Below, piece by piece: positions 36,313-46,239 of a stretch of 64,000 nt of DNA; position 1 is the stretch's first letter; every line of letters starts with the position of its first letter. The stretch is taken from contig JAQYDI010000031.1 of the NCBI GenBank assembly GCA_028724245.1, positions 1 to 64,000 of the forward strand. The letters run 5' to 3'. Position numbers and translations under genes: made by a program. The notes below the pieces were generated by a model that saw only the letters and a program-made list of their open reading frames with translations, was not told the DNA's origin and did not search any database. This stretch comes from Lachnospiraceae bacterium. GTDB lineage: Bacteria; Bacillota; Clostridia; Lachnospirales; Lachnospiraceae.

Positions 36313-38262
36313 ATGGATATTCGTTATCTGCGATCACTGGCAAGCCGGTTCCCGACTATTTCCAAGGCTTCGACAGAAATCATCAATCTGTCCGCCATTT
36401 TATCGCTTCCAAAGGGCACGGAACATTTTGTATCCGACCTGCATGGTGAATATGAACAGTTTCTTCATGTCCTGAAAAACAGTTCCGGTTATATTAAGGA
36501 AAAAATCGAGGAAGAATTCGGCAATACGCTCAGTGAAAAAGATAAGAGAACACTGGCAACCCTCATTTACTACCCCGAGCAGAAACTGGCGCTCATCGAA
36601 AAACAGGAAAGTGATATCAACGACTGGTACAAGATCACTCTGAACCGCCTTTTAAAGGTGACCTGCCGGATCGCTTCCAAATACACGCGTTCCCGCGTCC
36701 GCAAGATGCTTTCTTCGGATTTTGCATACATATTTGAAGAAATTATTTTCGAGAATGATGTAAACCATGACAAAGATGATTATTATAATTCTATCATCTC
36801 AACTGTGATCAGCATCGGCCGCGCTCCTGCATGCATCATTGCACTCTGTCAGACCATCCAGAGACTTGCTGTTACCCATCTGCATGTACTTGGTGATATT
36901 TACGACAGAGGACCGGGTCCTCACATTATCATGGATACATTGATGGATTACCATTCCGTTGATATACAGTGGGGCAATCATGATATTACATGGATGGCCG
37001 CTGCCAGCGGACACCCGGCCTGCATCGCTGTTGTTCTCCGTTTTGCCGCCCGTTATGGTGAGCTCGACATCATTGAAGACGGATACGGGATCAATCTGGT
37101 TCCCCTGCTTCGTTTTGTTATGGCAACCTACCAGAACAGCCCCGGTTCCAATTTCAACATTCATTACAATAAGGAAACCTACAACGAAATGGATCTGGAA
37201 TCCGACCGGAGGATTCAGAAAGCCATGGCGATCATTCAGTTCAAGCTGGAGGGACAGGTAATCAAGGCACACCCCGAGTTCCACATGGAAGACCGGCTTC
37301 TTCTGGAGAAAATTGATTATGAAAACGGTACAATCAATCTGGACGGAAAGATCTATCAGCTCAATGATACCGATTTTCCTACCATTGATCCTGCGGACCC
37401 CTACAAACTTACCCCCGAAGAAGAGGCCGTAATGGACAGGCTTGTTTCCGCTTTCACACACAGTGAAAAACTGAACCGCCACGTACGTTTTCTGTATGAC
37501 AAAGGAAGTCTGTACCTGATTTACAATAATAATCTGCTTTATCACGGATGTGTTCCCTTTGATGAAAACGGTAATTTTATCAAAGTGCAGGTAGGTGACA
37601 AGCATCTGTACGGCAAATGTCTTTATGACGAACTGGATTCTCTGTGCCGCAAAGCATACTATCTGCCTCCGGGTCCTGAAAAAACCTATGCGCAGGATAT
37701 CATGTGGTTTATCTGGTGCAACAAAAACTCTCCTCTTTTCGGCAAAAACAAAATGGCTACTTTCGAACGTTATTTTATTGATGATGAAAGTACCTGGGAG
37801 GAAGTAAAAAATCCCTATTACCGACTGTTGGAAGACGAAGCAACAATCAACAAGATCCTGACTGCTTTTGAACTGGATCCGTCCAAATCCCGCATTATCA
37901 ATGGACATGTCCCTGTAAAAAACAAGGAAAATCCTGTGAAATGCAACGGCAAGCTCATGATTATCGACGGTGGATTTTCAAAGGCCTATCAGAAAACGAC
38001 CGGTATTGCCGGCTATACGCTTGTTTATAATTCCAAGCGTATGTTTCTCGCCGCGCATAAGCCTTTTACTTCGACAGAAGAGGCCATTGCCAACGAAGAC
38101 GATGTTCACTCCGATCATATGATTGTTGAAAACTTCCCTCACCGCCATCTGGTTGCCGATACCGATGACGGCAAACTGATTACAGAACAGATCAGCGATC
38201 TGAAAGAACTGCTGTATGCCTACCGCCAGGGTATCATCCGCGAATCTTCAAAGTATATGTAA
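36313..38262 (+). CDS. fbp: Class III fructose-1,6-bisphosphatase
   Basis: EHFVSDLHGEYEQFLHVLKNSSG, VLGDIYDRGPGPHIIMD, WGNHDITWMAAASGH, INGHVPVKNKENPVKCNGKLMIIDGGFSKAYQ. Confidence 0.97.
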   Translation: MDIRYLRSLASRFPTISKASTEIINLSAILSLPKGTEHFVSDLHGEYEQFLHVLKNSSGYIKEKIEEEFGNTLSEKDKRTLATLIYYPEQKLALIEKQESDINDWYKITLNRLLKVTCRIASKYTRSRVRKMLSSDFAYIFEEIIFENDVNHDKDDYYNSIISTVISIGRAPACIIALCQTIQRLAVTHLHVLGDIYDRGPGPHIIMDTLMDYHSVDIQWGNHDITWMAAASGHPACIAVVLRFAARYGELDIIEDGYGINLVPLLRFVMATYQNSPGSNFNIHYNKETYNEMDLESDRRIQKAMAIIQFKLEGQVIKAHPEFHMEDRLLLEKIDYENGTINLDGKIYQLNDTDFPTIDPADPYKLTPEEEAVMDRLVSAFTHSEKLNRHVRFLYDKGSLYLIYNNNLLYHGCVPFDENGNFIKVQVGDKHLYGKCLYDELDSLCRKAYYLPPGPEKTYAQDIMWFIWCNKNSPLFGKNKMATFERYFIDDESTWEEVKNPYYRLLEDEATINKILTAFELDPSKSRIINGHVPVKNKENPVKCNGKLMIIDGGFSKAYQKTTGIAGYTLVYNSKRMFLAAHKPFTSTEEAIANEDDVHSDHMIVENFPHRHLVADTDDGKLITEQISDLKELLYAYRQGIIRESSKYM

Positions 38263-38282
38263 CACCGCTGATTCAGTGAAAA

Positions 38283-38319
38283 AACGCCGCAATCGGAATC
38301 ACTCCGGCTGCGGCGTTTT
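38283..38319. terminator. Hairpin terminator between fbp and hemL
   Basis: aaaacgccgca...tgcggcgtttt, A/T tracts on both sides. Confidence 0.8.
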
Positions 38320-38388
38320 CTTATCTCTGAAATATTTTCTGATGGGCCGTCCTTCCGTTACCCGATCAGTAATCCGTAATCACGATCT

Positions 38389-39666
38389 TTATGATCTGAA
38401 ATATTCTCTGATCAATTCCAATGTTTGATCAATATCTTCTTTTGTATGTGCTGCTGAAACAAACATAGCTTCAAACTGTGACGGTCCGAGATGCACATGG
38501 TGATCCAGCATGTAATGGAAATAACGTCCGAATTCTGCTGTATCGGCTTTCTGGGCTGTTTCATAATTTACAACAGGTTCCGGTGTAAAGAAAATACTGC
38601 CCAGTGAACCCACATGGTTTATCGTGCAGGGAGCTCCGCTTTCTTTCAGAATCGTTTCAATATTGCCAAATAGATATTCTCCCATTTCATTCAGTTTTTT
38701 ATAAATCTCCGGGTTCTCTTTCAAAATGGACAGCTGAGCAATTCCGGCTGCCATGGCAATGGGATTGCCGCTGAGTGTTCCGGCCTGATAAACCGGTCCA
38801 AGAGGAGATACCACCGACATAATTTCTTTCCGTCCGCCATAAGCACCCACAGGCATGCCGCCGCCGATGATTTTGCCGAATGTTACCAGATCGGCCTGAA
38901 TCCCGAAATACTCCTGTGCACCGCCTGCTGCCAGACGGAAACCGGTAATCACTTCATCAAAAATCAGGAGTGCTCCGTATCTGCTGCACATTTCGCGCAG
39001 ACCTTTCAGAAATCCTTCTGCAGGAGGAACTACCCCCATATTGGCAGCAACCGGTTCCACAATTACGGCAGCTACCTGATCCGGATACTGATCAAAAATC
39101 GCCTGTACACTTCCAAGATCATTATATACAGCAGAAAGGGTATCCTCCGTACACCCCTTTGTCACACCGGAGCTGTCCGGTACTCCGCCTTCCATGACTC
39201 CGGAACCGGCCTTGATCAGAATGGAATCGCTGTGTCCATGATAACATCCTGCAAATTTTACAATTTTATTGCGTCCGGTAAATCCCCGTGCCGCACGAAG
39301 GGCACTCATAACTGCCTCCGTACCGGAATTGACCATACGGACCATTTCCATACCGGGAACCATCTCACAAATCAGTTCCGCCATGATCACTTCACGTTGT
39401 GTAGGCGCTCCGAAACTGAGACCATCCATGCAGGCTTCGACTACCCTGTCACGGACTTCCTTCTGATTATGGCCCAGAATCATGGGACCCCACGAGCCGA
39501 TAAAATCAAGATATGTCTCTCCGTCTTCATCTGTAATATGAGCGCCCTGAGCAGATGCAATAAATCTGGGCGTACCTCCCACACTGCGGAATGCACGTAC
39601 CGGGCTGTTTACACCGCCCGGAATTACTTTGACCGCTCTTTCAAAGAGCTCTTCTGATCTGTTCAT
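38389..39666 (-). CDS. hemL: Glutamate-1-semialdehyde 2,1-aminomutase
   Basis: RAVKVIPGGVNSPVRAFRSVGG, MVNSGTEAVMSALRAARGFTGRNKIVKFAGCYHGHSD, LIFDEVITGFR. Confidence 0.97.
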   Translation of the reverse strand: MNRSEELFERAVKVIPGGVNSPVRAFRSVGGTPRFIASAQGAHITDEDGETYLDFIGSWGPMILGHNQKEVRDRVVEACMDGLSFGAPTQREVIMAELICEMVPGMEMVRMVNSGTEAVMSALRAARGFTGRNKIVKFAGCYHGHSDSILIKAGSGVMEGGVPDSSGVTKGCTEDTLSAVYNDLGSVQAIFDQYPDQVAAVIVEPVAANMGVVPPAEGFLKGLREMCSRYGALLIFDEVITGFRLAAGGAQEYFGIQADLVTFGKIIGGGMPVGAYGGRKEIMSVVSPLGPVYQAGTLSGNPIAMAAGIAQLSILKENPEIYKKLNEMGEYLFGNIETILKESGAPCTINHVGSLGSIFFTPEPVVNYETAQKADTAEFGRYFHYMLDHHVHLGPSQFEAMFVSAAHTKEDIDQTLELIREYFRS

Positions 39667-39722
39667 CAGTAATCCTCCTTCTGTAAATAGTTATTGTTGA
39701 TCAGCTTTTACTTTTCGTGATA

Positions 39723-40241
39723 TTATATGGTCCGGCCATCTTCTTCCATAAACTTTTTCAGCCAGTCTCTCATTCCGGCAGCTGCACGCCTGACCAGTCT
39801 GTGATCCTTTCCTCCGGCACACACACCGGCAATCACATCCCCCTGCCTTACAATTGCAGGAAAATAAAAATCGCACTGCGACTTATCCGATGCATTATTG
39901 ACCAAAATCCCCCGGCGTTTTCCTTCCCGGCAGATTGCACTGTTTAAATCAGAATTATCCGTCGCCGCAATTACCATAAAATAATCCGATTCAATCAGAT
40001 CCGGCGTATAAGTGTCTTTCAACAAAGTCAGCCTGCCCTGCTCTTCATACTTTCCAATATTTTCTTCCCACACAGGGGCTGCCACCGTAAGAACGGCTCC
40101 AAAAGAAAGAAGTGTATCCACTCTGCGTAAAGCAATATGACCGGCTCCAACGATCAGTATTTTTCTCCCTTCAATGTTAAAGAACATGGGAAAATATCCG
40201 CTTGTATCACGATTTTTTTCCATCATACTTTTTTCCATCAC
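39723..40241 (-). CDS. Met8p/CysG-N-like precorrin-2 dehydrogenase
   Basis: YFPMFFNIEGRKILIVGAGHIALRRVDTLLSFGAVLTVAAP, VIAATDNSDLNSAICREGKRRGILVNNASDKSQCDFYFPAIVRQGDVIAGV. Start uncertain (GTG 40241 or ATG 40238/40226). Confidence 0.92.
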   Translation of the reverse strand: MMEKSMMEKNRDTSGYFPMFFNIEGRKILIVGAGHIALRRVDTLLSFGAVLTVAAPVWEENIGKYEEQGRLTLLKDTYTPDLIESDYFMVIAATDNSDLNSAICREGKRRGILVNNASDKSQCDFYFPAIVRQGDVIAGVCAGGKDHRLVRRAAAGMRDWLKKFMEEDGRTI

Positions 40242-40302
40242 ATGTCTATGCTATTATGCTTATCTGCTGTCATATTTTATGCGGTTATACTTATCTGCTG
40301 TC
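40214..40302. repeat. Two short tandem duplications (15-bp unit and 18-bp repeats at 31-bp period)
   Basis: ttttttccatcatac/ttttttccatcacat (40214-40243); ttatgcttatctgctgtc (40254-40271) and ttatacttatctgctgtc (40285-40302). Confidence 0.8.
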
Positions 40303-40318
40303 TCTGGCTTTCATTCTG

Positions 40319-41554
40319 TCAGCTTTCTTCATATATCCTGGCTACTGCTTCCATACAGTCGCGCCATGTGCTGATGCAGAGATTATCTCTCAGACCAAAA
40401 AGTATTTTATTCACAACCTTCGAAGTTGCTGTTTCAATTGCCTTTTCCAGCTCTTCTTTCTCGTCTTCCGAAACATTGAGCCGGCGCATGGGCTTTGTCA
40501 GACGCAGTTCCACATCCTGCGCTGCCTGTGCACAAACCTGCTGAACCACAGGAACCAGATCCCTGCATCCATACCATAAATTAAAGTCATCAATAAATTC
40601 CTGCAGAATCATTTCTGCCTCCGCAGTCGCTTTTTTCAGCTGCTCATGCTCGATTTCCAATCCAAAACTGTCAATATCATAGAGCGTAATTCCTTCCAGA
40701 TTCCCTACTTCCCTGTCAATATCCCTGGGAACAGCCAGATCGATCATGATCACATCTTTCTTTCTGGGTACCTGTGTTATCTCACAATATTTAATCGTAC
40801 AATTGGGACTGGCTGTGGCGCTGACCACAAGATCACAGTATTTCAAATACTCCATACGGTCTCCGTAATTAATGCGGCAGCAGTTTCCGGGAATCTGAAC
40901 CTGTCCATTATGATACTGACGCACGGTGACTGTCACATCAGCCCCTTCTCTGATCAGAGCAGTGGCTGCAAGCTTCCCCATCTCTCCATTGCCGATTACC
41001 ATACAGGTCATGCTCCCCAGATCAATTCCCTGCGCCTTCAGATTATGAACCGCCCCCGTAATGGCAGATGCATCATTGCCGGTCAGTCTGACCTGTGTTT
41101 TCACTTTTTTTCCTGCTGATACTGCTGTACGGAACAATGTTTCCAGCACTTTATCGGTGCAGAATACTTCTCTTGACAGAGACAGCGCATTTTTCACCTG
41201 AGTAATAATCTGATCGTCACCAATGATCTTGGATTTCAGACCGCAGGCAGTTTCAAACAGATGCCTGACCGCCTCATCGCCCTCGCGCTCGGTAAAAAAG
41301 CCCCTGTATTCCTGTGTTTCAACACCTTTCAGCCTGCACAGTTCATCATACAGAGAAAAAGTGACTTCAGCATCAACGCTGACCCAGAGCTCCATGCGAT
41401 TGCAGGTTGAAAGAATGATAACACCATCTATTCCATCCCGTTCTTTCAATTCTTCCATGGCATGGCAGGCTCCGGCCCGTGTAAAGGAAAACAGTTCACG
41501 GTAATCTACTGTCGCCTTACTGTGGTCAATGCCTATCATTTTAATTTTATTCAT
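40319..41554 (-). CDS. hemA: Glutamyl-tRNA reductase
   Basis: MIGIDHSKATVDYRELFSF, GVIILSTCNRMELWVS, MVIGNGEMGKLAATAL, IMIDLAVPRDIDREVGNLEGITLYDID. Start trimmed to MNKIKM. Confidence 0.95.
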   Translation of the reverse strand: MNKIKMIGIDHSKATVDYRELFSFTRAGACHAMEELKERDGIDGVIILSTCNRMELWVSVDAEVTFSLYDELCRLKGVETQEYRGFFTEREGDEAVRHLFETACGLKSKIIGDDQIITQVKNALSLSREVFCTDKVLETLFRTAVSAGKKVKTQVRLTGNDASAITGAVHNLKAQGIDLGSMTCMVIGNGEMGKLAATALIREGADVTVTVRQYHNGQVQIPGNCCRINYGDRMEYLKYCDLVVSATASPNCTIKYCEITQVPRKKDVIMIDLAVPRDIDREVGNLEGITLYDIDSFGLEIEHEQLKKATAEAEMILQEFIDDFNLWYGCRDLVPVVQQVCAQAAQDVELRLTKPMRRLNVSEDEKEELEKAIETATSKVVNKILFGLRDNLCISTWRDCMEAVARIYEES

Positions 41555-41585
41555 GTTTCTTCCCCCGACACTCACCATACTTCGT

Positions 41586-41620
41586 AAAAAAGCTGGAACA
41601 CATATCCGCATTCCAGCCTT
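41586..41620 (-). terminator. Hairpin terminator after efp
   Basis: Minus strand AAGGCTGGAATGCGGATATGTGTTCCAGCTTTTTT. Its position (41586-41620) is downstream of efp (stop 41658) and upstream of hemA. Confidence 0.75.
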
Positions 41621-41657
41621 TCAATCACATCATCATGCACATTATGCCGTGATTTGC

Positions 41658-42215
41658 TTATACTCTTGATAAATATTCGCCTGTTCTTGTATCAATCTTG
41701 ATCTTATCGCCCAGATTAACAAATAAAGGTACGTAAACCAGTGCGCCTGTTTCTACAGTTGCAGGTTTTGTAGCACCTGTAGCGGTATCACCTTTGAAGC
41801 CGGGTTCTGTATCTGTGATTTCAAGTTCAACAAACAGAGGCGGCTCAACAGCAAATACATTGCCCTTGTGTGAAATAATCTTAACCATTTCGTTTTCTTT
41901 CACGAATTTCAGGGCATCACCGATCTGTTCCTGATTCAGACCAATCTGTTCAAATGTATTCATATCCATGAAATAGAACAGATCTCCATCGCTGTACAGA
42001 TACTGCATTTCAACTCTGTCAATACGTGCTTCTTCAAACTTTTCGGTCGGTCTGAAAGTTTTTTCAACAACGCCGCCGTTGATAATATTTTTCAGTTTTG
42101 TTCTTACGAAAGCTGCACCTTTACCGGGTTTTACATGCTGAAATTCAATAATCTGATAGATGTTATTATCATATTCGATAGTAATACCATTTCTAAAATC
42201 GCCAGCTGATAACAT
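41658..42215 (-). CDS. efp: Elongation factor P
   Basis: [44 protein letters not shown]. Confidence 0.98.
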   Translation of the reverse strand: MLSAGDFRNGITIEYDNNIYQIIEFQHVKPGKGAAFVRTKLKNIINGGVVEKTFRPTEKFEEARIDRVEMQYLYSDGDLFYFMDMNTFEQIGLNQEQIGDALKFVKENEMVKIISHKGNVFAVEPPLFVELEITDTEPGFKGDTATGATKPATVETGALVYVPLFVNLGDKIKIDTRTGEYLSRV

Positions 42216-42316
42216 AGAAAATTTCCTCCTTGAGTCGTTCCTTGCCTTTTGGGGCTTTCCGTTCCGAACACATATCAGAACAGTTCAATTCATTTTATAC
42301 TAAAAACAGTTCAATT

Positions 42317-42844
42317 TCAACTGTTTTTCCCGTTTTTCTGAGATTTCTGCAATTTGTAGAAAAACAGTACAATCTTCTCCAGATAACGTTTCAATACGAT
42401 CTGGATTTCTTCCTTTGGATGAATCGGTTTTACCAGTACGCTGTAAATACCTGCTCTTCTTGCACCGTAAACATCCGTAAATATCTGATCACCCACAAAA
42501 AATACCTGATCTCTGGACAGTCCCATCTTCTCTACCGCTTTCAGATAAGCCTTTCTTGACGGTTTATGCGCATCATATACATAAAACGCTCCGCCGATAT
42601 CTCCGGCAAAGGATGCAACTCTCGGCTCCTTGTTGTTGGAAATCAGGCAGAACCGGTAGCCCATCTCCCGCAGAGCTGCGAAATGACGGATTGCTCTCTC
42701 ATCCGCCGGTGCCCCATGAGGAACCAATGTATTATCAATATCATAGATAATCCCCCGATACCCCCGGTCATACATCTGCTTGTAATCGAGGGTAAACGTG
42801 CTGTCCTGGTATTCATCCGGATAAAATGCTGATAAAACTGCCAT
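42317..42844 (-). CDS. yqeG: YqeG family HAD IIIA-type phosphatase
   Basis: GIIYDIDNTLVPHGAPADERA, FVGDQIFTDVYGARRAGIYSVLVKPI. Confidence 0.93.
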   Translation of the reverse strand: MAVLSAFYPDEYQDSTFTLDYKQMYDRGYRGIIYDIDNTLVPHGAPADERAIRHFAALREMGYRFCLISNNKEPRVASFAGDIGGAFYVYDAHKPSRKAYLKAVEKMGLSRDQVFFVGDQIFTDVYGARRAGIYSVLVKPIHPKEEIQIVLKRYLEKIVLFFYKLQKSQKNGKNS

Positions 42845-42847
42845 AGA

Positions 42848-43306
42848 TCATCCCTGCTTTCGATACAGTTTTTCCAGTTCAGCCAGAAATGTATTCACAT
42901 CTCTGAATTCCCGGTACACTGATGCAAAACGTACGTAGGCAACCTCATCCAGTTCCTTCAGCTGCTTCATCACCAGTTCACCGATCGTATTACTGCGTAC
43001 TTCTTTGTCTTCCATTGCAAAAATCTGTGCTTCGATACTATCTACTGCAGCATTGATCGCGCTGGTCGAAACCGGACGTTTATGACATGCCCGCATAATT
43101 CCGCTTTCAATTTTTGAACGATCATAAGGCTCCCGGTTATTATCCTTCTTAATTACCATCAGAGGGATTGTCTCTACCTTTTCGTAAGTCGTAAACCTGC
43201 GGCTGCAGGCATCACACTGTCTGCGGCGCCGGATGGAACAGTTATCCTCTGCCGGTCTTGAGTCTATTACTCTTGTATTATCTTCACCACAATACGGACA
43301 TTTCAT
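42848..43306 (-). CDS. nrdR: Transcriptional repressor NrdR
   Basis: MKCPYCGEDNTRVIDSRPAEDNCSIRRRRQCDACSRRFTTYEKVE. Confidence 0.98.
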   Translation of the reverse strand: MKCPYCGEDNTRVIDSRPAEDNCSIRRRRQCDACSRRFTTYEKVETIPLMVIKKDNNREPYDRSKIESGIMRACHKRPVSTSAINAAVDSIEAQIFAMEDKEVRSNTIGELVMKQLKELDEVAYVRFASVYREFRDVNTFLAELEKLYRKQG

Positions 43307-43310
43307 AATA

Positions 43311-43583
43311 TTATTTCTCCTGTTTTCCCGGTCTGGTACCGGAAAGTTCCTTTGGATTTATCTCTACCAGTATAATTTCCTCACCAAACTGTTTTACGCA
43401 GCAAAAGGGAATCACCACTTCATGATTTTTTCCGCAGCAGGAAAACAGTCTGGGCGGTCCCGGAATGATCAGCGCCTGAATAACTCCCGTCTGGGGACAA
43501 AATTCCACATCTGATACAAATCCCAGTTTTCTGCAATCACAGATATTCACCACTTCTTTGTCACGACAATCAAATAATCTCAT
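43311..43583 (-). CDS. YlmC/YmxH family (PRC-barrel) protein
   Basis: MRLFDCRDKEVVNICDCRKLGFVSDVEFCPQTGVIQALIIPG...CCVKQFGEEIILVEI. Confidence 0.88.
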   Translation of the reverse strand: MRLFDCRDKEVVNICDCRKLGFVSDVEFCPQTGVIQALIIPGPPRLFSCCGKNHEVVIPFCCVKQFGEEIILVEINPKELSGTRPGKQEK

Positions 43584-43687
43584 AGAATCAGCTCTGAAAC
43601 ACTTTTCTCCTTAACATCATATGAAAAAATGCTGCAAAATAAATCACATGACAATAAATGACCGTCAATCCTGTCAGTGCCTGAATT

Positions 43688-45277
43688 CTACCAGCGTCCG
43701 AATTCTGCCAGTTTCAGATCAGGATTCCTTTCCTCCACCATACCGACACTCCATCTGTTGGCAAACAGCAGAAGAGGATTTCCCTTCAGATCCTTAATCC
43801 GCTTCATGTCGGAAGTACCCTGAATCTTATTCACATCGATATCTTCATTCTCGATCCAGCGGATATATTCATATGGAAGCTGCTCCAGACGCACTTCCAC
43901 ATTGTACTCTGTTTTCAGGCGATGTACCAGTACGTCAAACTGCAGTACGCCGACTACACCCACAATAATTTCTTCCATACCGGTATTAAATTCCTGAAAA
44001 ATCTGAATGGCACCTTCCTGAGCGATCTGGCTGACACCTTTTATAAACTGCTTTCTCTTCATGGTATCAGTCTGACGAACTCTTGCAAAATGTTCCGGTG
44101 CAAATGTAGGAATTCCCTCAAAGGCAAACTGTGTACCCGGCTGGCAGATCGTATCACCGATATTGAAAATACCCGGATCAAAAACACCAATAATATCGCC
44201 CGCATAAGCTTCTTCCACAATCTTTCTCTCCTGAGCCATCATCTGCTGAGGCTGGGAAAGTTTGATCTTTTTACCGCCCTGCGTATGATAAACTTCCATA
44301 CCGGCTTCAAATCTGCCGGAGCAGATCCGCATAAACGCAATACGGTCTCTGTGAGCCTTGTTCATGTTGGCCTGGATCTTAAATACAAAAGCTGAAAACG
44401 GATTCTCAACAGGATCGATCAGGCCCGCATCGGAGTTTCTTGCCATGGGTGCATAAGTCATGGCAAGGAAATGCTTCAGGAAAGTTTCCACACCAAAATT
44501 CGTCAGAGCAGAGCCGAAGAAAACCGGTGACAGTTCTCCGCGGCTGACCATATCCTGATCAAATTCCTGCCCTGCGCCATCCAGAAGTTCAATATCCTCC
44601 TTCAGCTGATCATAATACTGGAATCCGATGATTTCTTCCAGATTCGGATCATCTACAGAAATTTCCTCAACTGCAACTTCCTTCATACCGCTGTCAGCCG
44701 CCGTAAATTTTGATATGATTCTCGTATTCCTGTCATAGGTACCTTTAAAGTTCTTGCCGCATCCAATGGGCCAGTTCACAGGACAGGTTGCAATTCCCAG
44801 AACATTCTCAATGTCATCCATCAGTTCAAAGGGATCATTGGCTTCCCGGTCCAGTTTATTGATAAATGTAAAAATCGGTATATGACGCATGACACATACT
44901 TTAAACAGTTTGATCGTCTGCGGTTCCACACCTTTCGATGCATCAATTACCATGACTGCAGAATCTGCCGCCATCAGGGTTCTGTACGTATCTTCCGAGA
45001 AATCCTGATGACCAGGGGTATCCAGAATATTGATACAGTATCCATCATATTCGAACTGCATAACAGAAGAGGTAACGGAAATACCTCTTTCTTTTTCGAT
45101 TTCCATCCAGTCGGAAACTGCATGTCTTGCAGTTTTTCTTCCTTTTACAGACCCTGCCAGATTGATCGCTCCGCCATAAAGCAGCAGTTTCTCCGTTAAT
45201 GTGGTTTTACCGGCATCGGGATGCGATATAATGGCAAAAGTCCGTCTTCTCTCTATTTCCTGTTTCAGGTCAGACAC
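43688..45277 (-). CDS. prfC: Peptide chain release factor 3
   Basis: RRTFAIISHPDAGKTTLTEKLLLYGGAI, LDTPGHQDFSEDTYRTLMAADSAVMVIDASKGVE, INKLDRE. Confidence 0.97.
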   Translation of the reverse strand: MSDLKQEIERRRTFAIISHPDAGKTTLTEKLLLYGGAINLAGSVKGRKTARHAVSDWMEIEKERGISVTSSVMQFEYDGYCINILDTPGHQDFSEDTYRTLMAADSAVMVIDASKGVEPQTIKLFKVCVMRHIPIFTFINKLDREANDPFELMDDIENVLGIATCPVNWPIGCGKNFKGTYDRNTRIISKFTAADSGMKEVAVEEISVDDPNLEEIIGFQYYDQLKEDIELLDGAGQEFDQDMVSRGELSPVFFGSALTNFGVETFLKHFLAMTYAPMARNSDAGLIDPVENPFSAFVFKIQANMNKAHRDRIAFMRICSGRFEAGMEVYHTQGGKKIKLSQPQQMMAQERKIVEEAYAGDIIGVFDPGIFNIGDTICQPGTQFAFEGIPTFAPEHFARVRQTDTMKRKQFIKGVSQIAQEGAIQIFQEFNTGMEEIIVGVVGVLQFDVLVHRLKTEYNVEVRLEQLPYEYIRWIENEDIDVNKIQGTSDMKRIKDLKGNPLLLFANRWSVGMVEERNPDLKLAEFGRW

Positions 45278-45345
45278 TTTCGTTTTCCTTTCAAATTACA
45301 ATAATATAAACATGTTTCAAAATTACACACATCGTATTATTATAC

Positions 45346-46221
45346 TTAAAAAATGTCTCCTTGACAACAGCTTTTGGAAATTTTGCGAAAATCCTTCTTC
45401 CATTTGCCGAAAAGTTCTTCCGCTGCCGTATCTGCCGCATTATTCTGTCCGCTTTTTTCATCCATCTGCTGAAATTCCGAAACAGTTTCTCCATAATCTG
45501 CTGAAGCGGCCTCTCTCTCGATCTTATCTTTTTTTCGTTTAAAATTCTCCTGCCAGCTTTTCATGGTAATGCCATGGATACCGGAGAAAATATTCTCATC
45601 GCAGACCTGTACGGGACTGATACATGACAATTCATATAATTCCTGAAGGATCGATTCCTGATGAAGATAACCGTATGCCTTTGACAGAGCATCTCCGGCC
45701 GCTTTCCATTCGAATGCCGTCATATAGATTCTTCCCAGACTCCGGTAAATCATTCCCGTTTCTTCATCATTCAGCCTGATTTTTCTCTGCAGGTCTGCCT
45801 GCAGAAGCTGCTGATAAAGTTCAGCTGCCCGGTCATATTCTTTCTGTTTCAGAAAAAGATCTGCCTGAAGCTTTTTCTTTCCGGAATCCGGCAATTTCTG
45901 GAAGACTGTTACTTTTTCTTTCATTTCTTTCCGCTCGGTTTCATCCATATCCCCTATGGAAAGGGCCAGTTCCCCTGCAAGAACCACAGGGCTGACCTGA
46001 GATACTCTGGAAATCACCAGTTCTGCCAGATCGCGGCGGTTCATCTCTTCCTGAAGAAAACGTATCAGCCCGGTATCAAAAAAATCATCCTCGATCAGAT
46101 ACAGAAAATGCTGCAGAAAATAACTCAGTTCTTCCAGTGAATACAGATGGATTCCGGCAGCCGCTGCATACAGGGGCTGTTTTACTTTCCCGGTATCCAG
46201 ACATCTGACAACTCTTCCCAT
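45346..46221 (-). CDS. TPR-like protein of unknown function
   Basis: Helical repeats (KEYDRAAELYQQLLQ, MIYRSLGRIYMTAFEWKAAGDALSKAYGY); 18 bp after the Hsp70-like gene. Confidence 0.6.
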   Translation of the reverse strand: MGRVVRCLDTGKVKQPLYAAAAGIHLYSLEELSYFLQHFLYLIEDDFFDTGLIRFLQEEMNRRDLAELVISRVSQVSPVVLAGELALSIGDMDETERKEMKEKVTVFQKLPDSGKKKLQADLFLKQKEYDRAAELYQQLLQADLQRKIRLNDEETGMIYRSLGRIYMTAFEWKAAGDALSKAYGYLHQESILQELYELSCISPVQVCDENIFSGIHGITMKSWQENFKRKKDKIEREAASADYGETVSEFQQMDEKSGQNNAADTAAEELFGKWKKDFRKISKSCCQGDIF

Positions 46222-46239
46222 ACAAAGTACCTCCTGACA

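Noticed and set aside
36799-37908. 369-aa minus-strand ORF
   Set aside because: Fully antisense to fbp, which has clear class III FBPase motifs; no RBS or recognisable domain.
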